From the NCBI GenBank assembly GCA_040264895.1, contig JBDQHL010000003.1:4548-68547 (forward strand): 64,000 bases of DNA. Direction: 5' to 3'. The notes under the pieces were generated by a model. It saw only the letters and a list, made by a program, of their open reading frames with translations. It searched no databases and had not been told where the DNA came from. The stretch's first letter is position 1; every line of letters starts with the position of its first letter. This stretch comes from PGYR01 sp040264895. Its GTDB lineage: Bacteria; Bacteroidota; Ignavibacteria; Kapaibacteriales; UBA2268. The position numbers and the translations under genes are program-made. Below are positions 50,369-59,236 of the stretch, piece by piece.

Positions 50369-52030
50369 ATGACTAATATGAGAACGGTAAAAGTCCCAAG
50401 AGGTACCGACCTAACTTGTAAAAACTGGCAATTGGAAGCAGCTTACAGAATGATTCACCACAATTTGGATCCCGAAAATGCCGAAAAACCAGAAGAGTTA
50501 ATAGTATATGGTGGCTTAGGAAAAGCAGCCCGAAATTGGGAAAGTTTTGATGCTATCACTAGCACATTAAAAAATATGGACATTGACGAGACTTTGTTAG
50601 TTCAATCTGGTAAGCCAGTTGGGGTGGCTAAAACTCACACAACTGCACCAAGAGTAGTAATAGCAAACTCAAACTTAGTCCCGAACTGGGCAAATTGGGA
50701 ACACTTCCGTGAGCTTGACAAACAGGGCCTTATGATGTACGGACAAATGACTGCTGGTAGCTGGATTTATATCGGAACTCAGGGCATTGTTCAAGGAACT
50801 TACGAGACATTTGCTGAGTGTGCTAGACAACATTTTGGTGGCACTCTAGCAGGTAGATTCCTACTTACTGGCGGTATGGGCGGAATGGGTGGAGCTCAAC
50901 CACTTGCGGCTAAGTTTGCTGGTGCTGCTTCGATAACAGTTGAGATTGACGAGAAGAGAATAGACAAACGAATACACGATGGCTATTGTGATGTGAAAGT
51001 TGATAGCTTGGACGAAGCTCTAAGAATAATGGAAGAAGCTAAACAAAATAAAGAAGCCAAATCTATTGGACTAATTGGCAACACAGCAGAGATATTACCT
51101 GAACTTCTTAATAGAGAAATTATCCCAGATATAGTAACTGACCAGACTTCAGCACACGACCCTCTGAATGGGTATTACCCTGCTGGGTACTTAATGGAAG
51201 AAGGTGATAAACTTAGAGTTGAAAACCCAGACAAATATTTAGAAGAAGTTTACAAATCAATTGCAAAGCACGTTGAAACAATGGTAGAATTCCAGAAGCG
51301 TGGTTCGGTAGTGTTTGATTATGGAAATAATATCCGAGGCATAGCTCAAGATAAGGGTGGCTATAAAGATGCATTCTCATTCAAAGGATTTGTTCCAGAA
51401 TATATAAGACCACTTTTCTGTGATGGTAAAGGACCTTTCCGTTGGGTAGCACTATCTGGCAACCCTGACGATATAGCAGTAACAGATGAAGCAATTAAGA
51501 ATCTATTCCCTAATGACGAACCAATGCACAGATGGATAGACAACGCGGCAGCCAACATTGGCTACCAAGCTCTGCCTTCTCGTATCTGTTGGTTGGGCTA
51601 TGGCGATAGAAAAAAAGCAGGTCTATTATTCAACGAATTAGTTGCATCTGGCAAAGTATCTGCACCAATAGCTATTGGTCGTGACCACTTAGATTGTGGC
51701 TCTGTTGCTTCCCCATACAGAGAAACAGAAGGAATGAAAGATGGCTCTGATGCAGTTTCCGATTGGGTATTCTTGAACTTTGCTCTTAATTCAATTGGTG
51801 GTGCTACTTGGGTATCACTTCACCACGGTGGTGGTGTTGGTATGGGGCTATCACAACACGCTGGAATGGTAGTAGTCGCTGACGGAACTGCCGAAGCAAA
51901 AGGAAGATTAGAAAGAGTACTAACTTATGACCCACTAATGGGAATACTTAGACACACAGATGCTGGATACGACAGAGCGAGACAAAACGCTAAAGATCAC
52001 AATATATTAATCCCAATGGATAGAAAATGA
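50369..52030 (+). CDS. hutU: Urocanate hydratase
   Basis: The 553-residue enzyme has the urocanase patterns GTDLTCKNWQLEAAYRMIHH, LIVYGGLGKAARNWESFDAI, TLLVQSGKPVGVAKTH, IGTQGIVQGTYETF, TGGMGGMGGAQPLA (NAD+ site), DQTSAHDPLNGYYP and VSLHHGGGVGMGLSQHAGMV. It hydrates urocanate to imidazolonepropionate in histidine degradation, using NAD+ as a bound electrophile. Length is canonical. The start could be ATG 50369 or 50378. No hutH, hutI or hutG is adjacent, so the pathway is scattered or partial. A micro-ORF overlaps its stop codon. Confidence 0.97.
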   Translation: MTNMRTVKVPRGTDLTCKNWQLEAAYRMIHHNLDPENAEKPEELIVYGGLGKAARNWESFDAITSTLKNMDIDETLLVQSGKPVGVAKTHTTAPRVVIANSNLVPNWANWEHFRELDKQGLMMYGQMTAGSWIYIGTQGIVQGTYETFAECARQHFGGTLAGRFLLTGGMGGMGGAQPLAAKFAGAASITVEIDEKRIDKRIHDGYCDVKVDSLDEALRIMEEAKQNKEAKSIGLIGNTAEILPELLNREIIPDIVTDQTSAHDPLNGYYPAGYLMEEGDKLRVENPDKYLEEVYKSIAKHVETMVEFQKRGSVVFDYGNNIRGIAQDKGGYKDAFSFKGFVPEYIRPLFCDGKGPFRWVALSGNPDDIAVTDEAIKNLFPNDEPMHRWIDNAAANIGYQALPSRICWLGYGDRKKAGLLFNELVASGKVSAPIAIGRDHLDCGSVASPYRETEGMKDGSDAVSDWVFLNFALNSIGGATWVSLHHGGGVGMGLSQHAGMVVVADGTAEAKGRLERVLTYDPLMGILRHTDAGYDRARQNAKDHNILIPMDRK

Positions 52031-52167
52031 AAGCAATAGTAATAGGTGCAACTGGCACAATAGGAAAAGGAATAGTAAATAGAGACGATGCCTCACCGCT
52101 TACAGACATATTTGGTGGTGGTGATTTGGGTGGATTAGCAGACAAAGTTGGTGGCTTTTTTAACTAA
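52027..52167 (+). pseudogene. Micro-ORF fused from a Rossmann-type start and an unrelated Gly-rich tail
   Basis: ATG 52027 overlaps the hutU stop (ATGA) and opens 46 codons. The first 18 read MKAIVIGATGTIGKGIVN, a perfect N-terminus of an SDR/NmrA NAD(P)-binding protein (GxTGxIG). It then switches to ASPLTDIFGGGDLGGLADKV and ends GGFFN, resembling the glycine-rich C-terminal end of another small protein. No SDR can fold in 46 residues, so an internal deletion probably joined the start of one gene to the end of another. It may still be translated by coupling to hutU. Confidence 0.5.
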
Positions 52168-52242
52168 AGTGTAACTTGTCAGCTAATAGACAAAAAAAAG
52201 TCAGACTTTATACAATTATACTAATTTATATCACGTCTTAAA

Positions 52243-52327
52243 AATTGTACTGAGAAGTACAACCCCTATATTTCATAGGTCCTCCTGTTGAAACGCATCC
52301 CGAGCTTAGGTTCGGGATGTTTTTTTT
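52243..52327 (+). ncRNA. Candidate structured RNA with three hairpins and a terminator
   Basis: Three consecutive hairpins occur within 80 bases. TTGTACT-GAGA-AGTACAA (52245-52262) is followed by CCTAT-ATTTC-ATAGG (52265-52279), and then, after CCTCCTG-rich linker, CATCCCGA/TCGGGATG (52296-52319) with an eight-T run that acts as intrinsic terminator. The compact layout fits a small RNA or a structured hutU trailer. There is no conserved family I can name and no clear promoter directly upstream. Confidence in the terminator is higher than in an RNA gene. Confidence 0.35.
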
Positions 52328-52328
52328 A
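52290..52328 (+). terminator. Rho-independent terminator downstream of hutU
   Basis: CATCCCGA (52296-52303) pairs with TCGGGATG (52312-52319), loop GCTTAGGT, followed by TTTTTTTT. It is among the most GC-rich hairpins in the window. Confidence 0.85.
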
Positions 52329-52384
52329 CCCCACCCAAATGTAACCGATATCAATTATTAAGATTAGTTTTTGTAAATTGCGTA

Positions 52385-52555
52385 ATGGGCAAGTATATTC
52401 TCAGTTACATCGGCTCTGAACAGGATTTAGAAAAAGCAAAATATAATTTTGACAAAGCACTCAATGGAGTAACTTTTGAGCTTTTGGAAGATTATGGAAA
52501 TTCTGACTTAGAACGTCATTATTATAAGGATAAATATTTCCCTCTAAAAAAATGA
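52385..52555 (+). CDS. Small hypothetical protein (56 residues)
   Basis: ATG 52385 opens a frame of 56 codons: MGKYILSYIGSEQDLEKAKY, NFDKALNGVTFELLEDYGNS, DLERHYYKDKYFPLKK. The charged, amphipathic helical look and the Tyr-rich end are protein-like, and the frame occupies an otherwise empty 300-base gap. I recognise no family. No strong ribosome-binding site is visible, so expression is uncertain. Confidence 0.35.
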   Translation: MGKYILSYIGSEQDLEKAKYNFDKALNGVTFELLEDYGNSDLERHYYKDKYFPLKK

Positions 52556-52645
52556 ATTGGAAGGTGCCCTGAAAAAAAGGAATAGAGTTATTAGCTCAAA
52601 AAAAATAAAGGGACAAAAATAACAATCAAGATACCTATTTAGACT

Positions 52646-53257
52646 ATGGCAAATATATTTGAATTTGATGGCTATAAACCAGTTATTGATGAATCAGCTT
52701 ACATACACCCAAATGCAACTGTAACAGGCAATGTCGTAATTGGGAAGGACGTTTACATTGGTCCTGGTGCAGCTATTCGTGGTGACTGGGGTGGCATAAT
52801 TATAAAAGATGGATGCAACGTTCAAGAAAACTGTACTATTCATATGTTTCCAGGTGTTACTGTAGTTTTAGAAGAATCTGCACATATAGGCCACGGTGCA
52901 ATTATCCACGGAGCTCATATTGGTAAAAATAGCTTAATCGGTATGAATGCAGTTATTATGGACAACGCCGAAGTAGGCAATGGGTGTGTAGTTGGTGCAC
53001 TTTGTTTTGTTCCTGCAGGAATGGAAATACCAAATAGGAAAGTTGTAGTCGGCAACCCTGCTAAAATTGTAAAAGATGTTTCTGACGAAATGTTACACTG
53101 GAAAACAGAAGGCACTAAACTATATCAACAGTTGCCTAATGATTTAAGAAGCACTCTTAATCCATGTGAACCATTGAGAGAAATGCCAAAGGATAGTAAG
53201 GTTCAAGAAAACAAATACAAGACTTGGAAAGAAGAAAAGAAAAAGAAGGATAAATAA
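52646..53257 (+). CDS. Gamma-carbonic-anhydrase/PaaY-like hexapeptide-repeat protein
   Basis: The 203-residue left-handed beta-helix protein has hexapeptide repeats from PNATVTGNVVIGKDVYIGPG to IGKNSLIGMNAVIMDNAEVG. Its metal-site His residues are in CTIHMFPG and HIGHGAIIHGAHIG. A long C-terminal extension containing NPCEPLREMP resembles PaaY, the thioesterase that clears CoA thioesters in phenylacetate degradation. The family also contains gamma-carbonic anhydrases and carnitine-related CaiE. The presence of paaZ 6.5 kb away supports PaaY but does not prove it. It overlaps the rhomboid gene by one base. Confidence 0.85.
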   Translation: MANIFEFDGYKPVIDESAYIHPNATVTGNVVIGKDVYIGPGAAIRGDWGGIIIKDGCNVQENCTIHMFPGVTVVLEESAHIGHGAIIHGAHIGKNSLIGMNAVIMDNAEVGNGCVVGALCFVPAGMEIPNRKVVVGNPAKIVKDVSDEMLHWKTEGTKLYQQLPNDLRSTLNPCEPLREMPKDSKVQENKYKTWKEEKKKKDK

Positions 53258-53856
53258 TGGTAAACTCACCTGTAGCACTAATTATATTTTTATCAACTTT
53301 AGTAATCACCCTATATGTGATGTATAAAAAACAGTCATTATATAGTAAACTTGTTCTGAGTCCATATGCTGTTAAACACAACAACGAATGGTACAGATTT
53401 CTAACAAGTGGCTTTATCCATGCTGACCTAATGCATATGGGTTTCAATATGCTTACATTCTACTTTTTTGCATTCAGATACGAAGCAATAACAAGTGGGC
53501 TACAATTTATAATAGTGTACATAGGTTCAATGATTTTAGCAGACGTGGTTACTTATATCAGAAACAAGGATAACCCTCGCTATGCAGCACTTGGTGCTTC
53601 AGGAGCAATTTCTGGGTTGCTCTTCAGCTTCATCCTCTATGATCCATCTATGAGTCTGTATATTATGTTTGTACCAATACCTATACCAGCTCCTATATTT
53701 GCTGTTTTGTATTTGGTCTATTGTTGGTATGCTGATAGACAATCAGCTGATAATGTTAACCATAATGCACACTTATGGGGTGCTGTTGCAGGCCTAACAA
53801 TTACACTTTTATTAGACCCATCTACTTTTATGGGCTTTATCCAATATATATTTTAA
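53257..53856 (+). CDS. Rhomboid intramembrane serine protease
   Basis: The 199-residue protein has about six transmembrane segments. It has the rhomboid hallmarks WYRFLTSGFIHADLMHMGFN (HxxxN), the catalytic Ser in LGASGAISGLLFSF (GxSG) and the catalytic His in NHNAHLWGAVAG. It cleaves membrane-spanning substrates in the inner membrane. The start overlaps the stop of the PaaY-like gene (TAATG), so the pair is translationally coupled, though no functional link is evident. Convergent with the large beta-barrel protein gene. Confidence 0.93.
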   Translation: MVNSPVALIIFLSTLVITLYVMYKKQSLYSKLVLSPYAVKHNNEWYRFLTSGFIHADLMHMGFNMLTFYFFAFRYEAITSGLQFIIVYIGSMILADVVTYIRNKDNPRYAALGASGAISGLLFSFILYDPSMSLYIMFVPIPIPAPIFAVLYLVYCWYADRQSADNVNHNAHLWGAVAGLTITLLLDPSTFMGFIQYIF

Positions 53857-53867
53857 TAAAAATTAGA

Positions 53868-56800
53868 TTAGAAGTCATAACCCAGAGAGAAAAGATATTG
53901 CGGTACAGACCAATTATCATAGGTTTTAGACCAAGCTATATCTATTTTTAATGGAAGACCTAAAACATAAGTTCGTATTCCTAAACCTGATGAAATCATT
54001 AAATCATCGTATTCTTTTCTAAAGCTAAGTGGGTCGACTATATTTGTTGGATTAAAATTATCATCCCAAGCAGCGCCTACATCTAAGAATACAGCCCCCA
54101 TCACACCTTGTATAAGTATTGGCAAAGGTCCTGCTATCAGAGCAGTAAGCATAGGGAAACGAAACTCTGCGTTCGTCAAAAAGTATTTACTACCATTATT
54201 TGCTGCAATTGAAAAACCACGCATTGGGTATTTGAAGTTCATAAAAGCAAAATCTTCAGGTTCATTGAATGGTAATCGGCCATTTCTGAAACTTCTGTTT
54301 AGCCAGTTATCAGTACCACCCAAGTAGAACTGTTGTGCATCATCACCAAAGCTTGCTCCACTAGTAAATTTGAAAGCAAAGCCTATAAAGTCCGATAATG
54401 GATGATAAGTTCTTATATCGGTCTCAAAAGTAAAGAACTCCAACCCATCACTAAATATGTTGGGGCTACCAGTTACTGTGAAATTATATCTTGTACCATC
54501 TCTCGGACCATATAACCCGAAAAGTACATCATCGTGAACATATTTGAATTCTGGGACTATCAGGGTACGAGTAACAGAAGGCTCTCCTGCATTTACTATA
54601 TCAGTTCTTGACAAGTTGTACCAAGTCATATTGAGCTCTGCCCTATTGAATAAATCGAAAGGATACTGAGCAGAAATAGCACCACCATAACTTCTGAATC
54701 GAAGCACAGCCCCACCCAAACCAGTCGATGTAAATCCTGCATTATGAAAACCAGAGAACTGGTAATCAATAATACCTGGTAAGTAGCTATAAGCGCCATA
54801 GAAATTACTGTTTCGTAAGTCTATTAGTAAGTTTGCTTGAAAAAAGAGTTGGTGATTCCCCAACTCATCACTAAATAGCATCTGGGTACTACCTTGAGCA
54901 CCAAAGAATGTACTGTATCCTGGGTTTGCAAGAATAATATCTGGTGAAAATTTAAGTTTATAGTCTTTTATTCTAAAGTTCTCATCATACTCTTCATCTT
55001 CACCATTATTAACTATTTGTACTTTTTGATTAGGCTTTACTATCTCTTGATTTTCGAAATCAATATTGAAATCACCATAACTAATAAGTTGGTCATCTTT
55101 CTTGTTACTGACAGTATCAATTTTCTTATTATTAATTTCTCTTATTAAGCTATCCCTTTTGGCTTGTGTTCTTTTGTAGTCTGTTAGTGGTAAGATTTCC
55201 TCCTCAAGTTCTATATCAAATGGGTAATCAATAGAAAATATGTCATATCCACCATCAATCTGAGTTCCAAATAAAACTTTGCTATCATCTCTATCCAAAG
55301 AAAGTTGAGTAATACCTTGTAATGAATTAGTAAGAGGTCTGCTTTTACGAGAATTTAAATCAAGAGAGTAGATATTACCTATACCGTTTTTATCAGAGAT
55401 ATAGAGTATTTTACTTTCATCTGAAGACACTGCTACAGAAGTTTTTCTATTATCTACGTCATCTGTTAATCTTTCAACTTTAGATGAACTGATATCAATT
55501 CTATAAATATCATTCTTACCATAATTGTAGTCCCACATTTCCATATCATCAGGACCAATATTTGTAGCTGTCCTGCTTCCTCTATCTGAAATGAAATAGA
55601 TACTTTCGGAATTTGGGGCCCAAGCTGGTAGCTCATCAGTAAATAAATCATTAGTCAGATTCTTTAACTCTTCTGATTCCAAATCATAAGTATATATATC
55701 ACTCTTTTCGTCATCAGTTGCAATGAATGCTAATTGCTCTCCATTGGGTGACCAAGTAACAGATGAAATTGATTTCAATCCCCAAGTCAACTTATCATAA
55801 GCTCCAGTTTCTACATCAGTTATAAAGACTGCATCTTGCCCACCAGATTTAGCAGAAATAGCTATTTTATTTCCATCTGGATTCCAAGATATACCGGGTG
55901 TAAGCATATTCAAATCTTCAAAATCTTGTGTTCTAAAACTCGACACTAATGGCCTAATGCTTTTCATATCATCCAAATCCTCCATAACAGCTACTACGAA
56001 AACTCCACCTTGCTCAGAGATGAACGCCATTTGATCTCCATCTGGTGAAATAGCTGGAGCTGAGTTATAGAAATTACCTAGTTTTTTTCTTTTCGTTATT
56101 CTGTCAGCAATTTCAGGTAGTGCTTTGAATTTTTCTAAGTCTGGCCAATAAATTCTCTTTATGTCACGTTCCCACATCTCATTGAACTCTTCTAAAGACA
56201 TATCGAAGCTACTTTTGAAAGCAACTTCAAGGTTTTTGTGTATGTTTAAACGGTTGATAAAGTCTGCTACTTTTTCTTTCCCATATTTATCAGCTACATA
56301 CCAATAGAATGTCTGCCCTACTCTATACTGCGCATATCCGCTAATTCTTTGTAACTCTGGTAGGCTCTCACTAATTGCAACATCCCTCATGAATATATCA
56401 GTTTGGGTATCCATACCGTCATTACTAAGGTATTCGCACAGACCCTCATTGAGCCAACCTGGGATGAAATACCCTTGGTTTCTCAAAGATGATTGCAAAG
56501 TACCACCGTGGAACATATCATTAAGAACACCGTGAACCAGCTCGTGGTGGACAACATGTCTGAATTGCTCATAGTCCCCTTGGTATGGAACTACTATTCT
56601 ATTCTTGAATAGCTGAGTAACACCACCCACATTTTCTGAAAGGAATGAGTTGATAATATTATTTTGCTGAAATTGATTGTGAGAATTGAAAACGATGAAA
56701 GATATCCTCATTTTCATATTATATTTCAGATTACTCTCTATAGATTGCAATGCCCTTTCTGCTTCAACTGCAGTGAACTTTGCTAAGTATTCGCCACCTT

Positions 56801-56948
56801 GGTGAAAATAAATATCGAAGTGCTTAGTTTCAATGAATTTCCATTCGAATTCTTGGTATTGAACTCTATTCTTTCCGAACTGGGAATACACACTGGCAGT
56901 TGAGAGTAAAGCAATTGAAAGTATTATAAAGCTTTTTATAAATTTCAT
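53868..56948 (-). CDS. Metallopeptidase-like / PD40 propeller / BamA-type beta-barrel protein
   Basis: The 1026-residue protein has a signal peptide and three parts. Residues about 25-275 form a peptidase-MA-like domain with the zinc motif HELVH in RHVVHHELVHGVLNDMFHGG and WLNEGLCEYLSND. Residues about 280-620 form a WD40/TolB-type propeller with repeated PDG and NPDG units (SWNPDGNKIAISAKSGG; WSPNGEQLAFIATDDEKSD). The final 350 residues look like a BamA/Omp85-type beta-barrel (FKFTSGASFGDDAQQFYLGG; VFLDVGAAW) and end in an aromatic (LFSLGYDF). The barrel places it in the outer membrane. Role unknown. Confidence 0.85.
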   Translation of the reverse strand: MKFIKSFIILSIALLSTASVYSQFGKNRVQYQEFEWKFIETKHFDIYFHQGGEYLAKFTAVEAERALQSIESNLKYNMKMRISFIVFNSHNQFQQNNIINSFLSENVGGVTQLFKNRIVVPYQGDYEQFRHVVHHELVHGVLNDMFHGGTLQSSLRNQGYFIPGWLNEGLCEYLSNDGMDTQTDIFMRDVAISESLPELQRISGYAQYRVGQTFYWYVADKYGKEKVADFINRLNIHKNLEVAFKSSFDMSLEEFNEMWERDIKRIYWPDLEKFKALPEIADRITKRKKLGNFYNSAPAISPDGDQMAFISEQGGVFVVAVMEDLDDMKSIRPLVSSFRTQDFEDLNMLTPGISWNPDGNKIAISAKSGGQDAVFITDVETGAYDKLTWGLKSISSVTWSPNGEQLAFIATDDEKSDIYTYDLESEELKNLTNDLFTDELPAWAPNSESIYFISDRGSRTATNIGPDDMEMWDYNYGKNDIYRIDISSSKVERLTDDVDNRKTSVAVSSDESKILYISDKNGIGNIYSLDLNSRKSRPLTNSLQGITQLSLDRDDSKVLFGTQIDGGYDIFSIDYPFDIELEEEILPLTDYKRTQAKRDSLIREINNKKIDTVSNKKDDQLISYGDFNIDFENQEIVKPNQKVQIVNNGEDEEYDENFRIKDYKLKFSPDIILANPGYSTFFGAQGSTQMLFSDELGNHQLFFQANLLIDLRNSNFYGAYSYLPGIIDYQFSGFHNAGFTSTGLGGAVLRFRSYGGAISAQYPFDLFNRAELNMTWYNLSRTDIVNAGEPSVTRTLIVPEFKYVHDDVLFGLYGPRDGTRYNFTVTGSPNIFSDGLEFFTFETDIRTYHPLSDFIGFAFKFTSGASFGDDAQQFYLGGTDNWLNRSFRNGRLPFNEPEDFAFMNFKYPMRGFSIAANNGSKYFLTNAEFRFPMLTALIAGPLPILIQGVMGAVFLDVGAAWDDNFNPTNIVDPLSFRKEYDDLMISSGLGIRTYVLGLPLKIDIAWSKTYDNWSVPQYLFSLGYDF

Positions 56949-57277
56949 ATTCTAATTGTATTTTTCAAATTTTATAAAGTTAACGAAAAATGTCCGTAAA
57001 CCTTTTCTATATAAAACGAAATATACCCAATTGGTTACAAATATCGAAGATTAATAGAGTGTAAAAAGGCTTAAATCTAAATAAAAGTATTTGAGATTTG
57101 ATGTATTTAGCCAAAAATGTTAAAATTTATCTTGTATATCAGAGTATGCAAGTAGCTTGCCAAAAAACTATTCATCCTAACTTTTACATAGAGAAAAAGA
57201 CTGATTACATACACTTCTTATTACGTTCAATATTTCTTAACTTTGATTTTCTTTTAATACACAATTACTAATCAAAT
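56949..57277. other. Divergent promoter region
   Basis: This 329-base gap separates the leftward barrel protein from the rightward DUF481 operon. TAACTTTG at 57238-57245 fits the -7 consensus 33 bases before the DUF481 start. I see no gene remnant or strong hairpin. Confidence 0.35.
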
Positions 57278-58039
57278 GTGAATAAATTAATATTATTATT
57301 CAGCCTCACTAGCATAACTATTGCTCAAGTAAATACAGAGGCAATTCGTAATAGTAGCATAAAAAATGGATTTAGGTCTAAAATTGATTTGCTATTTGGG
57401 CTAAATGCAGGAAACTCAGAATATATTAGTGGTGAAGCAAATTTGAGAATGGACTATATAGGAGTAAATTACCGTACATTCATAGCTGGTCAAATTGCTT
57501 ATAAAGAAGGTAACGAAGAAGTAATAAGCAATAAAGGGTTCTTACATGGTAGATTTATTTACGAACTAAGTGAGCTCTTCGAACCAGAGCTGTTTTTACA
57601 AAAAGAATACAACGAGTTTGTATTGATAGCTGACAGAAACTTAGCCGGTGGTGGTATCAGATGGTCAATATTTGATAATGACTTTGTTGCTGACTCGTCA
57701 CGGGAATTTGATTTATTTCTAGGTGTGGGAGCTATGTATGAAATGGAAGAAATAAATCAGAATCCCACTGCGGTAACAGAAATTTTACGCTCAACCAATT
57801 ATTTAACTTTACTATGGAAGCCAAGTGAAAATTTTTTGTTAAATTCGGTAACTTACTTTCAGGTAGATGTAAATAGATTAGCTGACCATAGGGTTTTGAA
57901 TGACACAAACTTGAATTTTAAAATAACTGAGTCAGTCAAATTTGTATTTTCATTGAGTTACAGATACGATAGCGAACCCCCTGGGAGTATAAAACCATAT
58001 GATTTGGAATTAAAAAATGGGATAACCTTTGAATTATAA
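57278..58039 (+). CDS. DUF481-family outer-membrane protein
   Basis: The 253-residue protein (GTG start) has a short signal peptide (MNKLILLFSLTSITIAQ) and a beta-barrel DUF481 domain: KIDLLFGLNAGNSEYISGEA, YELSELFEPELFLQKEYNEF and NLAGGGIRWSIFDND. Function is unknown in the family; members are small outer-membrane barrels. It is the first gene of a four-gene rightward cluster. The following lipoprotein overlaps it by 11 bases. Confidence 0.8.
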   Translation: MNKLILLFSLTSITIAQVNTEAIRNSSIKNGFRSKIDLLFGLNAGNSEYISGEANLRMDYIGVNYRTFIAGQIAYKEGNEEVISNKGFLHGRFIYELSELFEPELFLQKEYNEFVLIADRNLAGGGIRWSIFDNDFVADSSREFDLFLGVGAMYEMEEINQNPTAVTEILRSTNYLTLLWKPSENFLLNSVTYFQVDVNRLADHRVLNDTNLNFKITESVKFVFSLSYRYDSEPPGSIKPYDLELKNGITFEL

Positions 58040-58631
58040 ATGGAAGATAATAGCGCTTTTGTTTATTGCATTTTGTCTTTCTTCTTGTGACAAAGAAGAG
58101 TCGAATATCGAATATACAAAGCAAATAGAAGAGTACAGAGCAAATGTAATTGACTTTTTTCTCAACTCTCAAGATTCACCATTAGTAGATATGATGGAGA
58201 AATCTGAGCCTATATACTATGCTCCAAAAGAAAAGTATAGAGTTGAGGCATATTTAGAACAATTTGACAATCAGGACACATTAGAAATGCTTACAACTCA
58301 GAGCGATGTTAGAAAAATGGTTCGTTATGGCGAGTTACAATTTAAATTAGATGATCAAAAATATACATTGAATGCATACATTAATGTTGAGCACCCTGAG
58401 AGCTTTTTTGTTCCATTCCACGACAAAACAAATGGCAAAGAAACATATGAAGCAGGTAGATATATAGATATAGAAAGAACAGATAAGACTCAATATATTT
58501 TAGATTTTAACTTAGCTTACAACCCTTATTGCTATTACAATCCAAAGTATTCTTGTCCGATTGTACCAGAAGAAAATATATTAAACACAAAAATAGAAGC
58601 AGGCGAAAAGGCAGACAATGAAAAACATTAG
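58029..58631 (+). CDS. DUF1684-family lipoprotein
   Basis: The 200-residue lipoprotein (TTG start; MNYKWKIIALLFIAFCLSSC) has the DUF1684 pattern: FFVPFHDKTNGKETYEAGRY, then LDFNLAYNPYCYYNPKYSCP and the final segment PEENILNTKIEAGEK. This conserved NPYCxYNPxYSCPxPPxEN motif is characteristic of the family, whose function is undefined. The start lies within the end of DUF481 and the stop overlaps the next gene by 14 bases, so the genes are tightly coupled. Confidence 0.88.
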   Translation: MNYKWKIIALLFIAFCLSSCDKEESNIEYTKQIEEYRANVIDFFLNSQDSPLVDMMEKSEPIYYAPKEKYRVEAYLEQFDNQDTLEMLTTQSDVRKMVRYGELQFKLDDQKYTLNAYINVEHPESFFVPFHDKTNGKETYEAGRYIDIERTDKTQYILDFNLAYNPYCYYNPKYSCPIVPEENILNTKIEAGEKADNEKH

Positions 58632-59235
58632 AATTATCTTAGTAGTATTGTTGATAGTGGGTTTTAACTCATGTATCATAGTTAAAAAAGACGGCAAAGA
58701 ACAAAGGGACGCAATTGTTAAGCTTAGCCCAAAGCCTATAGTACCTATGCAAGAGGAAACAATAAGATCTGAAGCAGGAGATATGATTGTCTCAATTCCC
58801 GAAGGTTGGTTCTTTGTAGATATGGATAATAAACTTTCAGCAGAAACTATCGCCATAGCTACTAACCCAGAATACAATTTAACTGCAGTATTCAAAAGGA
58901 TATTACCTTCTAATACATTAGAATTAAATTACAAAAACGAAAAATTAAAAGGTGTAGCAGAGTATAGCTACAAGCAAAAAGCTAATACTACTAATGGTAA
59001 GTGTCAGTTAACATCAGATTATGGTGATATAATAGCTGGCAATATATCCTTTGGTAGCTACACTTACTCAAATACTGGCGGTACTTTGACAGCAAGAACA
59101 GCAGTGCTAAAAACTGACATAGATAATTACTATGAGTTCACGCTTATACCAACAGACATAAATGGTATGTCATACCCAACGGAAATTGAGCAAGAAAACA
59201 TATTCAAATCAATATTAGCTACATTAAAGTATTAA
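58618..59235 (+). CDS. Hypothetical lipoprotein
   Basis: The 205-residue product has a lipoprotein signal (MKNIRIILVVLLIVGFNSC) followed by a domain with SEAGDMIVSIPEGWFFVDMD, a pattern seen in small secreted proteins that keep a hydrophobic SIPEGW core. No named family recognised. It overlaps the DUF1684 gene by 14 bases and ends one base before the next gene, so it is translationally coupled on both sides. Confidence 0.72.
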   Translation: MKNIRIILVVLLIVGFNSCIIVKKDGKEQRDAIVKLSPKPIVPMQEETIRSEAGDMIVSIPEGWFFVDMDNKLSAETIAIATNPEYNLTAVFKRILPSNTLELNYKNEKLKGVAEYSYKQKANTTNGKCQLTSDYGDIIAGNISFGSYTYSNTGGTLTARTAVLKTDIDNYYEFTLIPTDINGMSYPTEIEQENIFKSILATLKY

Positions 59236-59236
59236 T

